64,000 nt of DNA from Raineya orbicola (GCF_002843425.1 NZ_NKXO01000008.1:16296-80295), one strand, 5' to 3'; shown: positions 52,445-62,053, counted from the first letter of the stretch. The notes: generated from the sequence alone by a model not told the origin. A program made the numbers and translations.

Positions 52445-52657
52445 TTATCTGCCTTCTTTTCTGAAATCATCAAAATCGTTTTTATTTTGAAACTCGTAAA
52501 TGTTCAAAATAATTACATTGCTTCGGCTTTTGCCTTCGGTTATTTTTTCGCAAAGCCACTCATAATTTGGAAAGCTCAAATGCTCAAACCAAATGCTTCC
52601 ATAGCCCTCTTCGGAAATGTAGCTCACCAAAAAATAACGCATACATTCATTTTTCAT
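52445..52657 (-). CDS. small conserved-looking hypothetical protein
   Basis: A 70-residue protein whose ATG overlaps the last 11 bases of the DUF4198 gene, which suggests translational coupling; an alternative ATG at 52642 lies 4 bases after that stop. The sequence (Y-F-L-V-S-Y near the start, then S-F-P-N-Y-E-W, V-I-I-L-N-I-Y-E-F-Q-N-K-N-D-F-D-D-F) has the ordered beta-alpha-beta pattern of small Bacteroidota proteins of unknown role with the same I-L-N-I-x-E-F ending. No signal or membrane segment. Confidence 0.65.
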   Translation of the reverse strand: MKNECMRYFLVSYISEEGYGSIWFEHLSFPNYEWLCEKITEGKSRSNVIILNIYEFQNKNDFDDFRKEGR

Positions 52658-53438
52658 AGCCAAATACCAAACTTGCCCAATAGCTGTGCCAATCGGCTTC
52701 TTGGGGTTTATCGTGGGCAATCATTTTTACAGCACTTATCATCACTTTGCCCGAAGGAGCAAATTTGAAATTTACCTCGCCCTTTTCGTTACTGATAGCC
52801 TCATTTTTGAAAAGTTCCCCCTGAATTTTTTGCCAAAAACGCACTTTTATACCTGCAAGCGGTTTTTGTTGAAATAAAATCCGAAAACCTACATTCATAG
52901 CCTGTGCTTTACGCACTGCATAGGGGTTTTGCAGAGGAATGATTTCCAAAGGTAGGTTCGTGATTTGCTTGAAATGCCCTGTTTTCTTTTCGCCTACTTG
53001 AAAAATCAGCTTGGCACAACGCTCATAAATTTCTCTGCCTTTGGTTTTTTCTAAACCATTTTTTTTGCGAAAAGCTAAAACTTCTTCCAAACCATCTTCT
53101 TGAAGATAGGCATTAAATTTTTCAGCATCTAATTCTATAAAACTGGGTTTGTTTTGTAAAACAAGCATCTGCGTGCCTTCGCCTTCCGTATTCATCTTAA
53201 AAGACCTTGTAGCAGTATCTACTACTACATTGAGATTTTTGACTTGCTTATCAAAATAATAAGTAAGACGCGTAATAGTGCCTTTCCATTTTGCACCTTG
53301 AAAGTTTTCGCCTACTTGCAAAAGTATAGTAGCTGTTTCTCCCTTCCGATACCAAAATCTATCAGGATTGAGCCAAAACTCGTGAGCAAAAGCAAAACTA
53401 AAAGCAAGTACAAAAAGCGTTAATGCGATTTTTTTCAT
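52647..53438 (-). CDS. DUF4198 domain-containing exported protein
   Basis: A 263-residue exported protein of the DUF4198 family (NikM-like periplasmic proteins, some near nickel or cobalt transporters). The signal peptide ends A-F-A-F-A, followed directly by H-E-F-W-L-N-P-D, the His-containing N-terminal motif characteristic of the family and a likely metal ligand. The C-terminal half has G-F-R-I-L-F-Q-Q-K-P-L-A-G-I-K-V and a final D-W-H-S-Y-W-A-S. No metal transporter is adjacent. Start ATG 53438 opens the signal peptide. Confidence 0.85.
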   Translation of the reverse strand: MKKIALTLFVLAFSFAFAHEFWLNPDRFWYRKGETATILLQVGENFQGAKWKGTITRLTYYFDKQVKNLNVVVDTATRSFKMNTEGEGTQMLVLQNKPSFIELDAEKFNAYLQEDGLEEVLAFRKKNGLEKTKGREIYERCAKLIFQVGEKKTGHFKQITNLPLEIIPLQNPYAVRKAQAMNVGFRILFQQKPLAGIKVRFWQKIQGELFKNEAISNEKGEVNFKFAPSGKVMISAVKMIAHDKPQEADWHSYWASLVFGYEK

Positions 53439-53478
53439 AAATAAAGGCATTTTTTGCAGTTAAGAATTTGATGATTTA

Positions 53479-54216
53479 CTAAAAAAATTTTCCATAAAAT
53501 AGCAAAATTGCAAGGAAAAAATTTTCATAAGTTCCTCCGTAGATTTTATCTTTGAAGTTATTGTAAGCCCATTCGGTACGCAAACCCCATTTTTTTTGCC
53601 AAACTACCTGTCCAAAATATTGACGCGGGTTTAGCGTAGCAGGCACAAGATACCCCAAAAAAGATAAATCTCTTGATTCCAAACCCATTTCTATCCAAAT
53701 TTTCGGATTTGCCCAACGCAACCCTACCCAAGACCCCGAAATAGCAGGACTTACCCCATCATTACTAAATTTCAGAGGAACAAGATAAAAACCTACTGCG
53801 TTTAGGTTATTTACCTGATAACTTGCCCCCACGCCTATCCCAAAATGATAGCCCAAAATCAGTTTGCTTTCCTGTTCAATTTGCTTTCGGCAAAATCCTA
53901 TTTGTAGTTCGCTTATGAAAACATCACCCACTCGCCAACGCCTGTTTTCAGGCAAAATTTGCAAAAAATGCAATACATTAGAAGCCATTAGCCTACTTTG
54001 CAAGGCAATACCAAAATTATTTCTTTCCTGCTTTTCGTAGCGGATAGTTTCATCGGGCAATCTTTGCACTGCCCAATTGTTCGTAAAAGCATAAGCATAT
54101 CGCAAACCGCCGCTCCATTCAAAATAAGGTAGCAAGTGCAAAGAATCTTGTGCTTGCAGGCGTATCACCAAGAAAATCCCACAAAAAGCCCAAGCTAATT
54201 TTTGGCAAATTTTCAC
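53479..54216 (-). CDS. exported protein, probable outer-membrane beta-barrel, unknown
   Basis: A 245-residue protein rich in alternating aromatic and polar residues, ending in Y-G-K-F-F, consistent with a small outer-membrane barrel. No ATG is near; a GTG at 54216 starts K-I-C-Q-K-L-A-W-A-F-C-G-I-F-L-V-I-R-L-Q-A-Q, a good signal peptide, and is preferred over a TTG at 54237 that would overlap the divergent neighbour. Its G-A-S-Y-Q-V-N-N-L-N-A-V-G-F and W-V-G-L-R-W-A-N segments match no family I know. Lies 40 bp upstream of the DUF4198 gene and probably co-transcribed. Confidence 0.7.
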   Translation of the reverse strand: MKICQKLAWAFCGIFLVIRLQAQDSLHLLPYFEWSGGLRYAYAFTNNWAVQRLPDETIRYEKQERNNFGIALQSRLMASNVLHFLQILPENRRWRVGDVFISELQIGFCRKQIEQESKLILGYHFGIGVGASYQVNNLNAVGFYLVPLKFSNDGVSPAISGSWVGLRWANPKIWIEMGLESRDLSFLGYLVPATLNPRQYFGQVVWQKKWGLRTEWAYNNFKDKIYGGTYENFFLAILLFYGKFF

Positions 54217-54248
54217 AAAAAAACTAATTTGTGCCAAAATACGAAAAA

Positions 54249-55646
54249 ATGATAAAAAATATCAATATTCTCCTGATATTCCTTTGCTTGAAATGCCATT
54301 TTTTACTTGCTCAAACAAGTATTGAAAGCATTTTCCCGCTCAAATGGAAAACTTACATAGGACAAACTACCTACCGAACGAACATTTTACTGCATCAAAA
54401 TAAAATTTGGCTTGGCTCTAATGGTAATACTTTGGATAAAACCTCCCAAGATGAATTTGATGCGGTTTTTTCCATTGATACCAAAACAGGACAAATCTTA
54501 CAAAAAATTCAATCCTTTATTCCAAGTGGTCAGAAAAAAGAAATGAGCGATTTAGATGTCAATGGAATTGCCATTGATGAACAGAAACTTTATTTTGGTA
54601 CTGATGAAGGGTATTTTTATGCTTACGATATATCGCAAAATAAAATTTTGTGGCAGTATAAAGCTCCTTTTCTGGAAAATATTGAAAATACGGGAAATGT
54701 TGAAGGCTGTCCTGTGGTAGTAGATTTGAACCAAGACGGCGAAAATGATGTTGTTTTTAGTGTAAGAGGCAGGGGTATTGTAGCCCTAAATGGCAAAACA
54801 GGCAGTCCGCTATGGGTGCAAATCCTGACCAATGACAATGGAGCATTTCTGACAAGCCCTCTGTGTGTTGATGTAAATGCCGATAATATTCCTGATGTAA
54901 TTAGTGGCGGTTGGAATGCTACTTCTACTGATAGAGAATCTTTGTTGTATGCCTTGAACGGGAAAAATGGCGAAATCATCTGGAAATATACTTTGGGAAC
55001 AGGCTTAAAAAGTTCACCAATTTTAGTAGAAAAAGGCGAAAAAAAAGCAATAGTAGTAGCTTCTACGTATTCAGTAGTGCATTACATAGATTTGCAAGGA
55101 AAGCACTTATACGCCTTGGATTTGAATTTGCCCAGTGGAGCTATTTCGGGATTGTATGCGGCGGCAACACTTACTCCTAACGAAACACTTGCTATCGGCA
55201 GTTCTTGGTGGTCGGGTGATGATGACGGCTTATGGATAGCCCATTTGCAAAAAGCAGAAATTGAAAAAGAAAATCGCTATGGATTTCGCATTGTAAGTAG
55301 CAAAGCTCAAACATTTTTTCCTGCTAATCGTATCACTGCCTCGGCAGTAGTAGGACAAATCATTCATAAAAAATCTTGGCAAATTGCCGTTCCTACGGAA
55401 AAGGGCGAACTACTGGTTTATGATGAAAATACTCGTAAATTAGAACGCTATAAAATGCCCGCAGGTTCAGAATGTACTCCTTTGCTGGCTGATATAGATG
55501 GCGATAAAAAATTAGAACTCCTGATAGCTTCGTATGACGGCTTTTTGTATTGTTATGGTTTGCCTATCAAAAAAGCCAAAGTCTTTTCAGGGCAATTTAG
55601 GCAAGATAATCTTAACAGAGCAACACTCAAATTGAAGGCAAAATAG
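54249..55646 (+). CDS. exported PQQ-like/FG-GAP beta-propeller protein
   Basis: A 465-residue exported protein. ATG 54249 opens a signal peptide (N-I-N-I-L-L-I-F-L-C-L-K-C-H-F-L-L-A-Q). The chain consists of PQQ-like propeller blades (A-L-N-G-K-T-G-S-P-L-W, A-L-N-G-K-N-G-E-I-I-W-K-Y and F-L-Y-C-Y-G) with FG-GAP-type calcium loops (V-D-L-N-Q-D-G-E-N-D-V-V, V-D-V-N-A-D-N-I-P-D-V-I, A-D-I-D-G-D-K-K-L-E-L-L). Such proteins are usually periplasmic or surface scaffolds; no redox cofactor site can be claimed. Divergent from the barrel-protein gene, with only 32 bp between starts. Confidence 0.85.
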   Translation: MIKNINILLIFLCLKCHFLLAQTSIESIFPLKWKTYIGQTTYRTNILLHQNKIWLGSNGNTLDKTSQDEFDAVFSIDTKTGQILQKIQSFIPSGQKKEMSDLDVNGIAIDEQKLYFGTDEGYFYAYDISQNKILWQYKAPFLENIENTGNVEGCPVVVDLNQDGENDVVFSVRGRGIVALNGKTGSPLWVQILTNDNGAFLTSPLCVDVNADNIPDVISGGWNATSTDRESLLYALNGKNGEIIWKYTLGTGLKSSPILVEKGEKKAIVVASTYSVVHYIDLQGKHLYALDLNLPSGAISGLYAAATLTPNETLAIGSSWWSGDDDGLWIAHLQKAEIEKENRYGFRIVSSKAQTFFPANRITASAVVGQIIHKKSWQIAVPTEKGELLVYDENTRKLERYKMPAGSECTPLLADIDGDKKLELLIASYDGFLYCYGLPIKKAKVFSGQFRQDNLNRATLKLKAK

Positions 55647-55688
55647 CACAGGAGTGCTGGAAAAACTTTTATTGATTTCTTGAAAAAA

Positions 55689-56258
55689 ATGCACACCATT
55701 ATACCTTTTGAGCGATGGTTAGAGTATTACAATCCTGCTACAGATAGGAAAAGTCCTTTTTTTGGCAAAGAATACAATTTAGATGTATATTCCGATACCA
55801 TTTACGGCTATTACATAGACCCCGCTTGGGATTATATGGGTTCGCCTACGCTTTATATGAAAATTCTTTTCGCCGATTACAAACAGAAATTTGCTATTTT
55901 TGAGTTTATTGGCGAATGGAACGATGCCATTGAAAATGATATAATGACGCTTAAAACGAATATCATCAATCCTCTGCTCAAAAAAGGCATAAAGAAATTT
56001 ATTCTCATCGGCGAAAATGTACTCAATTTTCACGGCTCTGATGATTGCTATTACGAAGAGTGGCTGGAAGATGTAGAAGAAGGCTGGATTGCGGCTATCA
56101 ACTTCCGAGATTTTGTTTATGAAGAATGGCAAAAATACCGAATAGATTGGTACATCAATTTCGGAGGAAATTTAGAAATTCCTGATTGGCGAACCTATAC
56201 CCCCCAACAACTTTACGAAAAAGTCAATCAAATTGTTTCCTACCGACTTTCAATGTAA
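55689..56258 (+). CDS. conserved-looking hypothetical protein (189 aa)
   Basis: A 189-residue cytosolic protein rich in aromatic and acidic residues (I-P-F-E-R-W-L-E-Y-Y, G-Y-Y-I-D-P-A-W-D-Y-M-G-S-P-T-L-Y-M-K, F-I-L-I-G-E-N-V-L-N-F-H, D-D-C-Y-Y-E-E-W-L-E-D). No known domain. The globular composition and a plausible strand-helix order support a real gene. ATG 55689 is chosen; a TTG three codons upstream is possible. The gene is alone on its strand, followed by a terminator-like hairpin at 56415. Confidence 0.75.
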   Translation: MHTIIPFERWLEYYNPATDRKSPFFGKEYNLDVYSDTIYGYYIDPAWDYMGSPTLYMKILFADYKQKFAIFEFIGEWNDAIENDIMTLKTNIINPLLKKGIKKFILIGENVLNFHGSDDCYYEEWLEDVEEGWIAAINFRDFVYEEWQKYRIDWYINFGGNLEIPDWRTYTPQQLYEKVNQIVSYRLSM

Positions 56259-56414
56259 GATTTTGCTTAACATCTGCAAGTTTCTTGCTTTTCCCTATTT
56301 TTGAAAAAATTTTACAAACAAGGTTAAGCTCTCTTTTCTTATCACTTGAAAAAACTATAAAAAAGAACGTAACAAATACTTATCTCTTTTAAGAAAGATA
56401 CAAAAAACACAAAA

Positions 56415-56450
56415 CGATAAGAGTAGTAAAGAAAACTCTTATCGCTTTTT
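56415..56450 (+). terminator. intrinsic terminator
   Basis: CGATAAGAG (56415-56423) pairs perfectly with CTCTTATCG (56436-56444), followed by CTTTTTT. It lies 157 bases after the stop of the preceding gene and 20 bases before the atpC stop, and could also stop the atpDC transcript. Confidence 0.75.
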
Positions 56451-56469
56451 TGTATGATTGACGTTTCTA

Positions 56470-56715
56470 TTATTTTTTCAAGCCTTCTACCAGCACCAAA
56501 ATTTTATTTTTCAATACTTCGGCTACTCCACCCAGAATTTCAAGGTTTTGCTCACCTTGAGCTGTCTTATATCTAATTTTTCCACTTTCAAGCGTAGAAA
56601 TCAGCGGAGCGTGGTCTTTAAGGACTTGAAAAGAACCTTTCTTGCCGGGTAAGGTAACTGCCGTAACTTCGCCTGCAAAAAGTTTTTTATCGGGAGTAAT
56701 GATTTCTAAATACAT
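56470..56715 (-). CDS. atpC: ATP synthase F1 subunit epsilon
   Basis: Subunit epsilon couples the rotor to the catalytic head of ATP synthase. The 81-residue protein holds the N-terminal beta-barrel domain only (L-E-I-I-T-P-D-K-K-L-F-A-G-E-V and G-S-F-Q-V-L-K-D-H-A-P-L-I-S-T-L), lacking the C-terminal helical hairpin, as is usual in Bacteroidota. The ATG at 56715 is used; the open frame upstream consists of repeat sequence. It follows atpD with a 91-bp gap that contains a heptamer repeat array. Confidence 0.95.
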   Translation of the reverse strand: MYLEIITPDKKLFAGEVTAVTLPGKKGSFQVLKDHAPLISTLESGKIRYKTAQGEQNLEILGGVAEVLKNKILVLVEGLKK

Positions 56716-56722
56716 ACTTTTG

Positions 56723-56757
56723 AGTATTGAGTATTGAGTACAGAGTATTGAGTAATG
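56723..56757. repeat. degenerate heptanucleotide tandem repeat (AGTATTG family) inside atpDC
   Basis: Five contiguous 7-base units: AGTATTG twice, AGTACAG, AGTATTG and AGTAATG. Same family as at 18356-18397. It separates atpD from atpC, 7 bases upstream of the atpC start, in an operon normally tightly packed. Confidence 0.85.
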
Positions 56758-56806
56758 AGGTTTAGGTTCGTAAAGCAAAAAACTTTACGAACCGAGTATG
56801 TATTTT

Positions 56807-58336
<1,530 letters not shown>

Positions 58337-58357
58337 TTAAAAACATTGAATTGCCCG

Positions 58358-58389
58358 CAAATTTATACGGATTTTCTTATGATTGCAAA
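58358..58389 (-). promoter_or_regulatory. promoter of atpDC
   Basis: Minus-strand TTTG (58389-58386) and TAAATTTG (58365-58358) are exactly 20 bp apart and 40 bases upstream of the atpD ATG. Confidence 0.8.
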
Positions 58390-58510
58390 AAACTTTTGAA
58401 AAAATCTTTGAAAGTCTGAATTTTGGTGTTCAAGGTTTTAGTTCTTTGGCAAATGGGCTACAAACCTCATCATTTGAATTTGTCTTGGTATAATTTTTTT
58501 CTGCAATAAT

Positions 58511-59638
58511 ATGCATAAAGCCGCTTTTGTAGCTGTTCTTAAACCTGCTGATGATATTCGGCTTTTTCAGAAAATCGCTAAAACTTTTTGGGAAAATGGC
58601 TTTGAAGTTTTTAGCTTTGGTTCTCAAAGCATTTTAGAAAGCAAGAACATTGGTTCTCATATTCATTTCTATCCTATTTTCACTTTTTCTCGCAATAGTT
58701 TTCGACGTTTATGGGCGGGCTTTCTGATTTTGAAATATTTATGGAAAATCAAACCTCAAATACTGGTTTGCGGAGCTATTGAGCTTCTACCCTTTTGCGT
58801 TTTGTATAAATTTTTTCAAAAATTATTCGGTAGAAAATTACATTTAATTTATGATGTACAAGAAAATTACTTCCTAAATATTTTACATACTCAAACCTAC
58901 GAAACTTGGCGAGTGTTTAGAAAAATATTAGCGTATAGTATTCGGTTTGCTGAAAGACTTTGTGCTACCCAAGTTGATACGTTTTTTTTGGCAGAAAACT
59001 GTTATCAATTAGAATTAAGTTTTGTAAAAAAACGATGTTTAGTTTTAGAAAATAAAGTTCTAAAAATCAATTTTCAAGAAAAGATTATTAGCAATCCTAT
59101 TTTTTTACTTTCAGGTACTATTGCTCCTGAATACGGACTTTGGGAAGCTATTGATTTTGTAGAAAGAATTCATTTTTTAGTTCCCCAAAGTGTCCTAAAA
59201 ATAGTAGGTAGATGCGGTCGTAAAGAGATTTTGAATAAACTTACAAGCCTTCAAGAAACAAAATCATTTTTGCAATTAGAAATTTCTGAAAAAGCATTAG
59301 ATTATGAAATTTTGCAGAAAAATTTTGCAGAAAGTACATTTTGGCTGATGCCTTACCAAGTAAATCTTGCTTATCGCAATCGTATTCCTACGAAATTTTA
59401 TGAGGCTATGGCTTGGCAAAAATGGATAATAGTACAGAAAAATCCTGTTTGGGAAAGTTTTTTCAAAGAATATGCTTATCCGTATGTGATTTGGATAGAC
59501 TTTCGGAAACTTCAAACTTGGCAAGAAGTATTTGATTTCTCAAAATTTCAACAAAAAACTTTTTACTACAATCCGCAAATTTTTTGGGATAGCGAAAAAG
59601 AGAAATTGCAAGATTTTATTCAAAAGTTAAGTTTTTGA
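58511..59638 (+). CDS. glycosyltransferase (GT4-like, GT-B fold)
   Basis: A 375-residue protein with the two-domain layout of GT-B enzymes. The N-terminal half has a hydrophobic strand pattern with L-I-Y-D-V-Q-E-N-Y near residue 113; the C-terminal half has L-S-G-T-I-A-P-E-Y-G-L-W-E-A (about residue 201), a G-(R/x)-C-G segment and I-P-T-K-F-Y-E-A-M-A-W (about residue 293), the E-x-x-x-(A) donor-binding motif of GT4-type glycosyltransferases. It is fairly Phe/Leu-rich and could associate with the membrane. Its 3' end overlaps the convergent SDR gene by 12 bp. Donor and acceptor unknown. Confidence 0.85.
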   Translation: MHKAAFVAVLKPADDIRLFQKIAKTFWENGFEVFSFGSQSILESKNIGSHIHFYPIFTFSRNSFRRLWAGFLILKYLWKIKPQILVCGAIELLPFCVLYKFFQKLFGRKLHLIYDVQENYFLNILHTQTYETWRVFRKILAYSIRFAERLCATQVDTFFLAENCYQLELSFVKKRCLVLENKVLKINFQEKIISNPIFLLSGTIAPEYGLWEAIDFVERIHFLVPQSVLKIVGRCGRKEILNKLTSLQETKSFLQLEISEKALDYEILQKNFAESTFWLMPYQVNLAYRNRIPTKFYEAMAWQKWIIVQKNPVWESFFKEYAYPYVIWIDFRKLQTWQEVFDFSKFQQKTFYYNPQIFWDSEKEKLQDFIQKLSF

Positions 59639-60412
59639 GTTCTGAGGCATTGTGAGCTTTTTCATCAGGGGTTTTCGGATAAAGGGAAAAAGGTTGCCTA
59701 AAAAGTTCAGCAATTTGAGTTTGGCTGTAAGAATGTGATGCGTTTTATGCTGATGAACCGCCTTCCATATTTTTTCAGCAACATCTTCGGGCTGAACGTG
59801 TATGCCCATTTGTCCCACTGCCCAAGCCTTGTAAGTAGCTTTGCCAAGCATATCCGTATTTACAAAGGGGGGCATAATATCCGAAACCCCAATACCAAGC
59901 CTTGAAAGTTCAATTTCTAACCCTTCTGTAAATCCCCTGACAGCGTGCTTGGTTGCCGCATACACGCAAAATTCAGGTACTCCATAAATTGCCGAAGCCG
60001 AAGATAAATTGATAATTTGAGACTGAGGTGTATTTTTTAGCAAAGGCAAAGCCCAATAAGTTGTATTGATAAGCCCCCAAAAGTTGATTTCAATCATCTT
60101 TTTCTGCTCTGTAAGCGGAATATTTTCAAAAAAGCCCATTCGCAAAATACCCGCATTATTAACTAAAACATTTAGACGATTTTTTGTTTGCGAAGCCAAA
60201 TTTTCAAAAACAGCTTTCATCTCCACTTCGCTGCATACATCTGCTTTTTGCAAAAAAAGCGTCTTTTCACCAATTTCTTCACGCAATTTTGCTAAAAGTG
60301 ATTCATCAATATCTACACCGCTAATCGTCCAGCCTTTTTTAGCAAATAGTAAAGCTGTAGCCTTCCCTATGCCTTTACCTATACCCGTGATAAAAATGTT
60401 TTTATCTGCCAT
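59627..60412 (-). CDS. SDR family oxidoreductase
   Basis: A 261-residue short-chain dehydrogenase. The NAD(P)-binding T-G-I-G-K-G-I-G (residues 9-16), N-N-A-G at 85-88, the catalytic Ser of I-N-L-S-S-A-S (about 138), Tyr151 and Lys155 in Y-A-A-T-K are all present, as is a Pro-x-x-(V)-N-T motif after them. Asp36 at the end of the second strand favours NAD. Substrate unknown; the C-terminal L-F-P-F-I-R-K-P-L-M-K-K resembles SDRs of lipid or sterol metabolism. Single gene. Confidence 0.92.
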   Translation of the reverse strand: MADKNIFITGIGKGIGKATALLFAKKGWTISGVDIDESLLAKLREEIGEKTLFLQKADVCSEVEMKAVFENLASQTKNRLNVLVNNAGILRMGFFENIPLTEQKKMIEINFWGLINTTYWALPLLKNTPQSQIINLSSASAIYGVPEFCVYAATKHAVRGFTEGLEIELSRLGIGVSDIMPPFVNTDMLGKATYKAWAVGQMGIHVQPEDVAEKIWKAVHQHKTHHILTAKLKLLNFLGNLFPFIRKPLMKKLTMPQNSKT

Positions 60413-60493
60413 AAAAAACTTCGTAAAGTTCTGCTTTTTTTAACTATACTTGTAAAAGTCTTTAATTTTATTTACTTTCAAACTTAAAAAAAA

Positions 60494-60531
60494 GTTTTTT
60501 TACAAAAAATTTGTTTTTTTACAAAAAATTG
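60494..60531. repeat. tandem 19-bp direct repeat upstream of the SiaB/SiaC cassette
   Basis: GTTTTTTTACAAAAAATTT (60494-60512) is repeated at once as GTTTTTTTACAAAAAATTG (60513-60531). Each copy is itself a near-palindrome of T and A runs around AC. The two copies sit directly against and within the promoter, so they may be an operator or a curved-DNA element. Confidence 0.75.
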
Positions 60532-60539
60532 TATTTTTG
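60510..60539 (+). promoter_or_regulatory. promoter of the SiaB/SiaC cassette
   Basis: TTTG (60510-60513) and TATTTTTG (60532-60539) with an 18-bp gap; the ATG of the first gene is 32 bases downstream. It overlaps the second 19-bp repeat. Confidence 0.65.
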
Positions 60540-60571
60540 CCAAAAGGACTTAAACTAAAAGTATAAAATTT

Positions 60572-61018
60572 ATGCTTAACTTTGACACAGCTATAAAAGA
60601 AGTAGCCACTAAATTCAATGCACAAATCAAAGAACTTTCCCCAGGTGTATATTCTTTAGATATTCCCTTTAAGCTCAAAGATGGTTCAAGTCGCTACCAA
60701 TATGTATATGCGTGGGTAATAAAAGACTCTTTCAAAAATAAAGAATACTTTTATTTCAATAGCCGTTGTGGAACATACGAAAAAGGTGTTACCGATACGT
60801 ACAATCTCTTGAAAGAAGCAGGCTATGGGCATTATTCTACAATTACGATTGCCGCAGACAAACTGCCCGATGGTTCTCCTTGTGAAACCGTAGTTGTACA
60901 GGCAAGTCCTATTGCCGAACATATCAAAACTATTGAAGAATTAGCAGATATTGTATGGGAAGTAGCCGAAGTTGCTGACATTATAGAAGAGAAATATTTT
61001 GGGGGGGATAAAAATTAG
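60572..61018 (+). CDS. hypothetical first gene of the SiaB/SiaC cassette (148 aa)
   Basis: A 148-residue cytosolic alpha/beta protein of no family I can name: a beta-rich core (Y-S-L-D-I-P-F-K-L, Y-Q-Y-V-Y-A-W-V-I, Y-F-Y-F-N-S-R-C-G-T-Y), L-L-K-E-A-G-Y-G-H-Y-S-T-I-T-I, and a helical C-terminus (I-K-T-I-E-E-L-A-D-I-V-W-E-V). The fold pattern recalls small YbjN- or chaperone-like domains, but this is only impression. It is followed 24 bp later by the siaB-like gene, so a role in the same pathway is likely. A run of seven G (61001-61007) lies in its last codons; slippage would change only the final residues. Confidence 0.8.
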   Translation: MLNFDTAIKEVATKFNAQIKELSPGVYSLDIPFKLKDGSSRYQYVYAWVIKDSFKNKEYFYFNSRCGTYEKGVTDTYNLLKEAGYGHYSTITIAADKLPDGSPCETVVVQASPIAEHIKTIEELADIVWEVAEVADIIEEKYFGGDKN

Positions 61019-61042
61019 TTTTCAACACAAACGAAAATAGTT

Positions 61043-61597
61043 ATGTCAAAAAAGTTTAGCTTCTTTCATCATTACGTCAATATGAGTGATGATGAAGTCC
61101 TTATTTCTTACAAGGGGCCTATGTCCGATGTTATTATTCACGAAATAAGTAAGGAGATACAGTCTCGCCTTGCCGAAGACCCCAAATCGGGTAAGAAAGT
61201 TTATGCCATTTTTATGGAACTTGCTCAAAATATCTTTTTTTACTCGTCAGAATCCACTATACTCGGCGGTAAAACCTATCGGATAGGCTCTATCGTATTA
61301 TCGCAAGATGAAGAAAATTATACGCTTACCACAGGCAACATTGTAGATAAAAAATGGATTCCTATTCTCTGGGATAGGTGTGAAATGATTAACAACGCCG
61401 ACCGCGAAACCTTACGAAAAATGAAATTTGAGCAAAGAGACCAAGGTACAATGAGTACAGAAAACAGCAAGGGTGCAGGTATTGGGCTTATCCAAGTGGC
61501 TCTCACTTCTGCTCAACCTATTTCTATTGAATTTAGGGATATTGACGAAGAGAAATCTTTCTTTGCACTATCTGTAAGCGTTAAGAAGAATCTTTAA
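61043..61597 (+). CDS. SiaB family protein kinase (DUF6272)
   Basis: In Pseudomonas aeruginosa SiaB phosphorylates SiaC, and SiaA removes the phosphate. This 184-residue protein has the GHKL-type ATPase pattern of SiaB: the N-box M-E-L-A-Q-N-I-F-F-Y-S with Asn63, and the C-terminal G-A-G-I-G-L (144-149) glycine box. No receiver or membrane domain. Its likely target, a SiaC-type protein, is coded 23 bp downstream. No SiaA-type phosphatase or SiaD-type diguanylate cyclase is in the window, so the output differs from the Pseudomonas case or lies elsewhere. Confidence 0.88.
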   Translation: MSKKFSFFHHYVNMSDDEVLISYKGPMSDVIIHEISKEIQSRLAEDPKSGKKVYAIFMELAQNIFFYSSESTILGGKTYRIGSIVLSQDEENYTLTTGNIVDKKWIPILWDRCEMINNADRETLRKMKFEQRDQGTMSTENSKGAGIGLIQVALTSAQPISIEFRDIDEEKSFFALSVSVKKNL

Positions 61598-61620
61598 ACT
61601 AAACAAAAAACATTAAAACA

Positions 61621-62004
61621 ATGGAAAATCTAATTATTGAGGGCGTAAAAAGCACCTATTTCACGCCACAAGTTACTTTCAATGCCTCCACAGGCGAATG
61701 TTCTATTGCGGGTGAATCATATTTAGAAGACACTTGGGATTTCTACAAGCCTATTCTTGCTTGGCTTAAACAATACACCGAAGAGGTAAAAGGTCCTATC
61801 AATTTTACCTTTGACCTCACTTATTACAATACAAGTTCTTCAAAATGTTTCTTGGATATCGTAAAACTGCTAAAAGATTACAAAGAAAGTGGCGGAAATG
61901 TAACTATCAACTGGAAGCACCCCGAAGATGATGAAGACATTCGCGAGGAAGCCGAAGATTACAAAAACTTTTTAGGTATTGATATCAATATTATCGCCTA
62001 CTAA
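61621..62004 (+). CDS. SiaC family regulatory phosphoprotein (DUF1987)
   Basis: A 127-residue DUF1987 protein. The conserved motif L-T-Y-Y-N-T-S-S-S-K (residues 67-75) contains Thr71, which corresponds by motif to the threonine phosphorylated by SiaB in Pseudomonas SiaC. The N-terminal T-x-x-T-P-x-V-x-F and the C-terminal acidic D-E-D-I-(R)-E-E-A-E-D also match. In its unphosphorylated form SiaC activates a diguanylate cyclase in Pseudomonas; here no cyclase is linked. Third gene of a cassette with tight spacing (23-24 bp gaps). Confidence 0.93.
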   Translation: MENLIIEGVKSTYFTPQVTFNASTGECSIAGESYLEDTWDFYKPILAWLKQYTEEVKGPINFTFDLTYYNTSSSKCFLDIVKLLKDYKESGGNVTINWKHPEDDEDIREEAEDYKNFLGIDINIIAY

Positions 62005-62053
62005 AATTCTTGTGTCTTTTTGTCCGCTGTCTAACCCTTAAACCAACGTATCT

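Noticed and set aside
52436..52768. A 110-residue plus-strand frame overlapping the DUF4198 3' end.
   Set aside because: It is antisense to two coupled minus-strand genes with better composition.
59627..59638. 12-bp overlap of convergent glycosyltransferase and SDR genes as a sign of misannotation.
   Set aside because: Both C-termini are normal for their families; short tail-to-tail overlaps are common.
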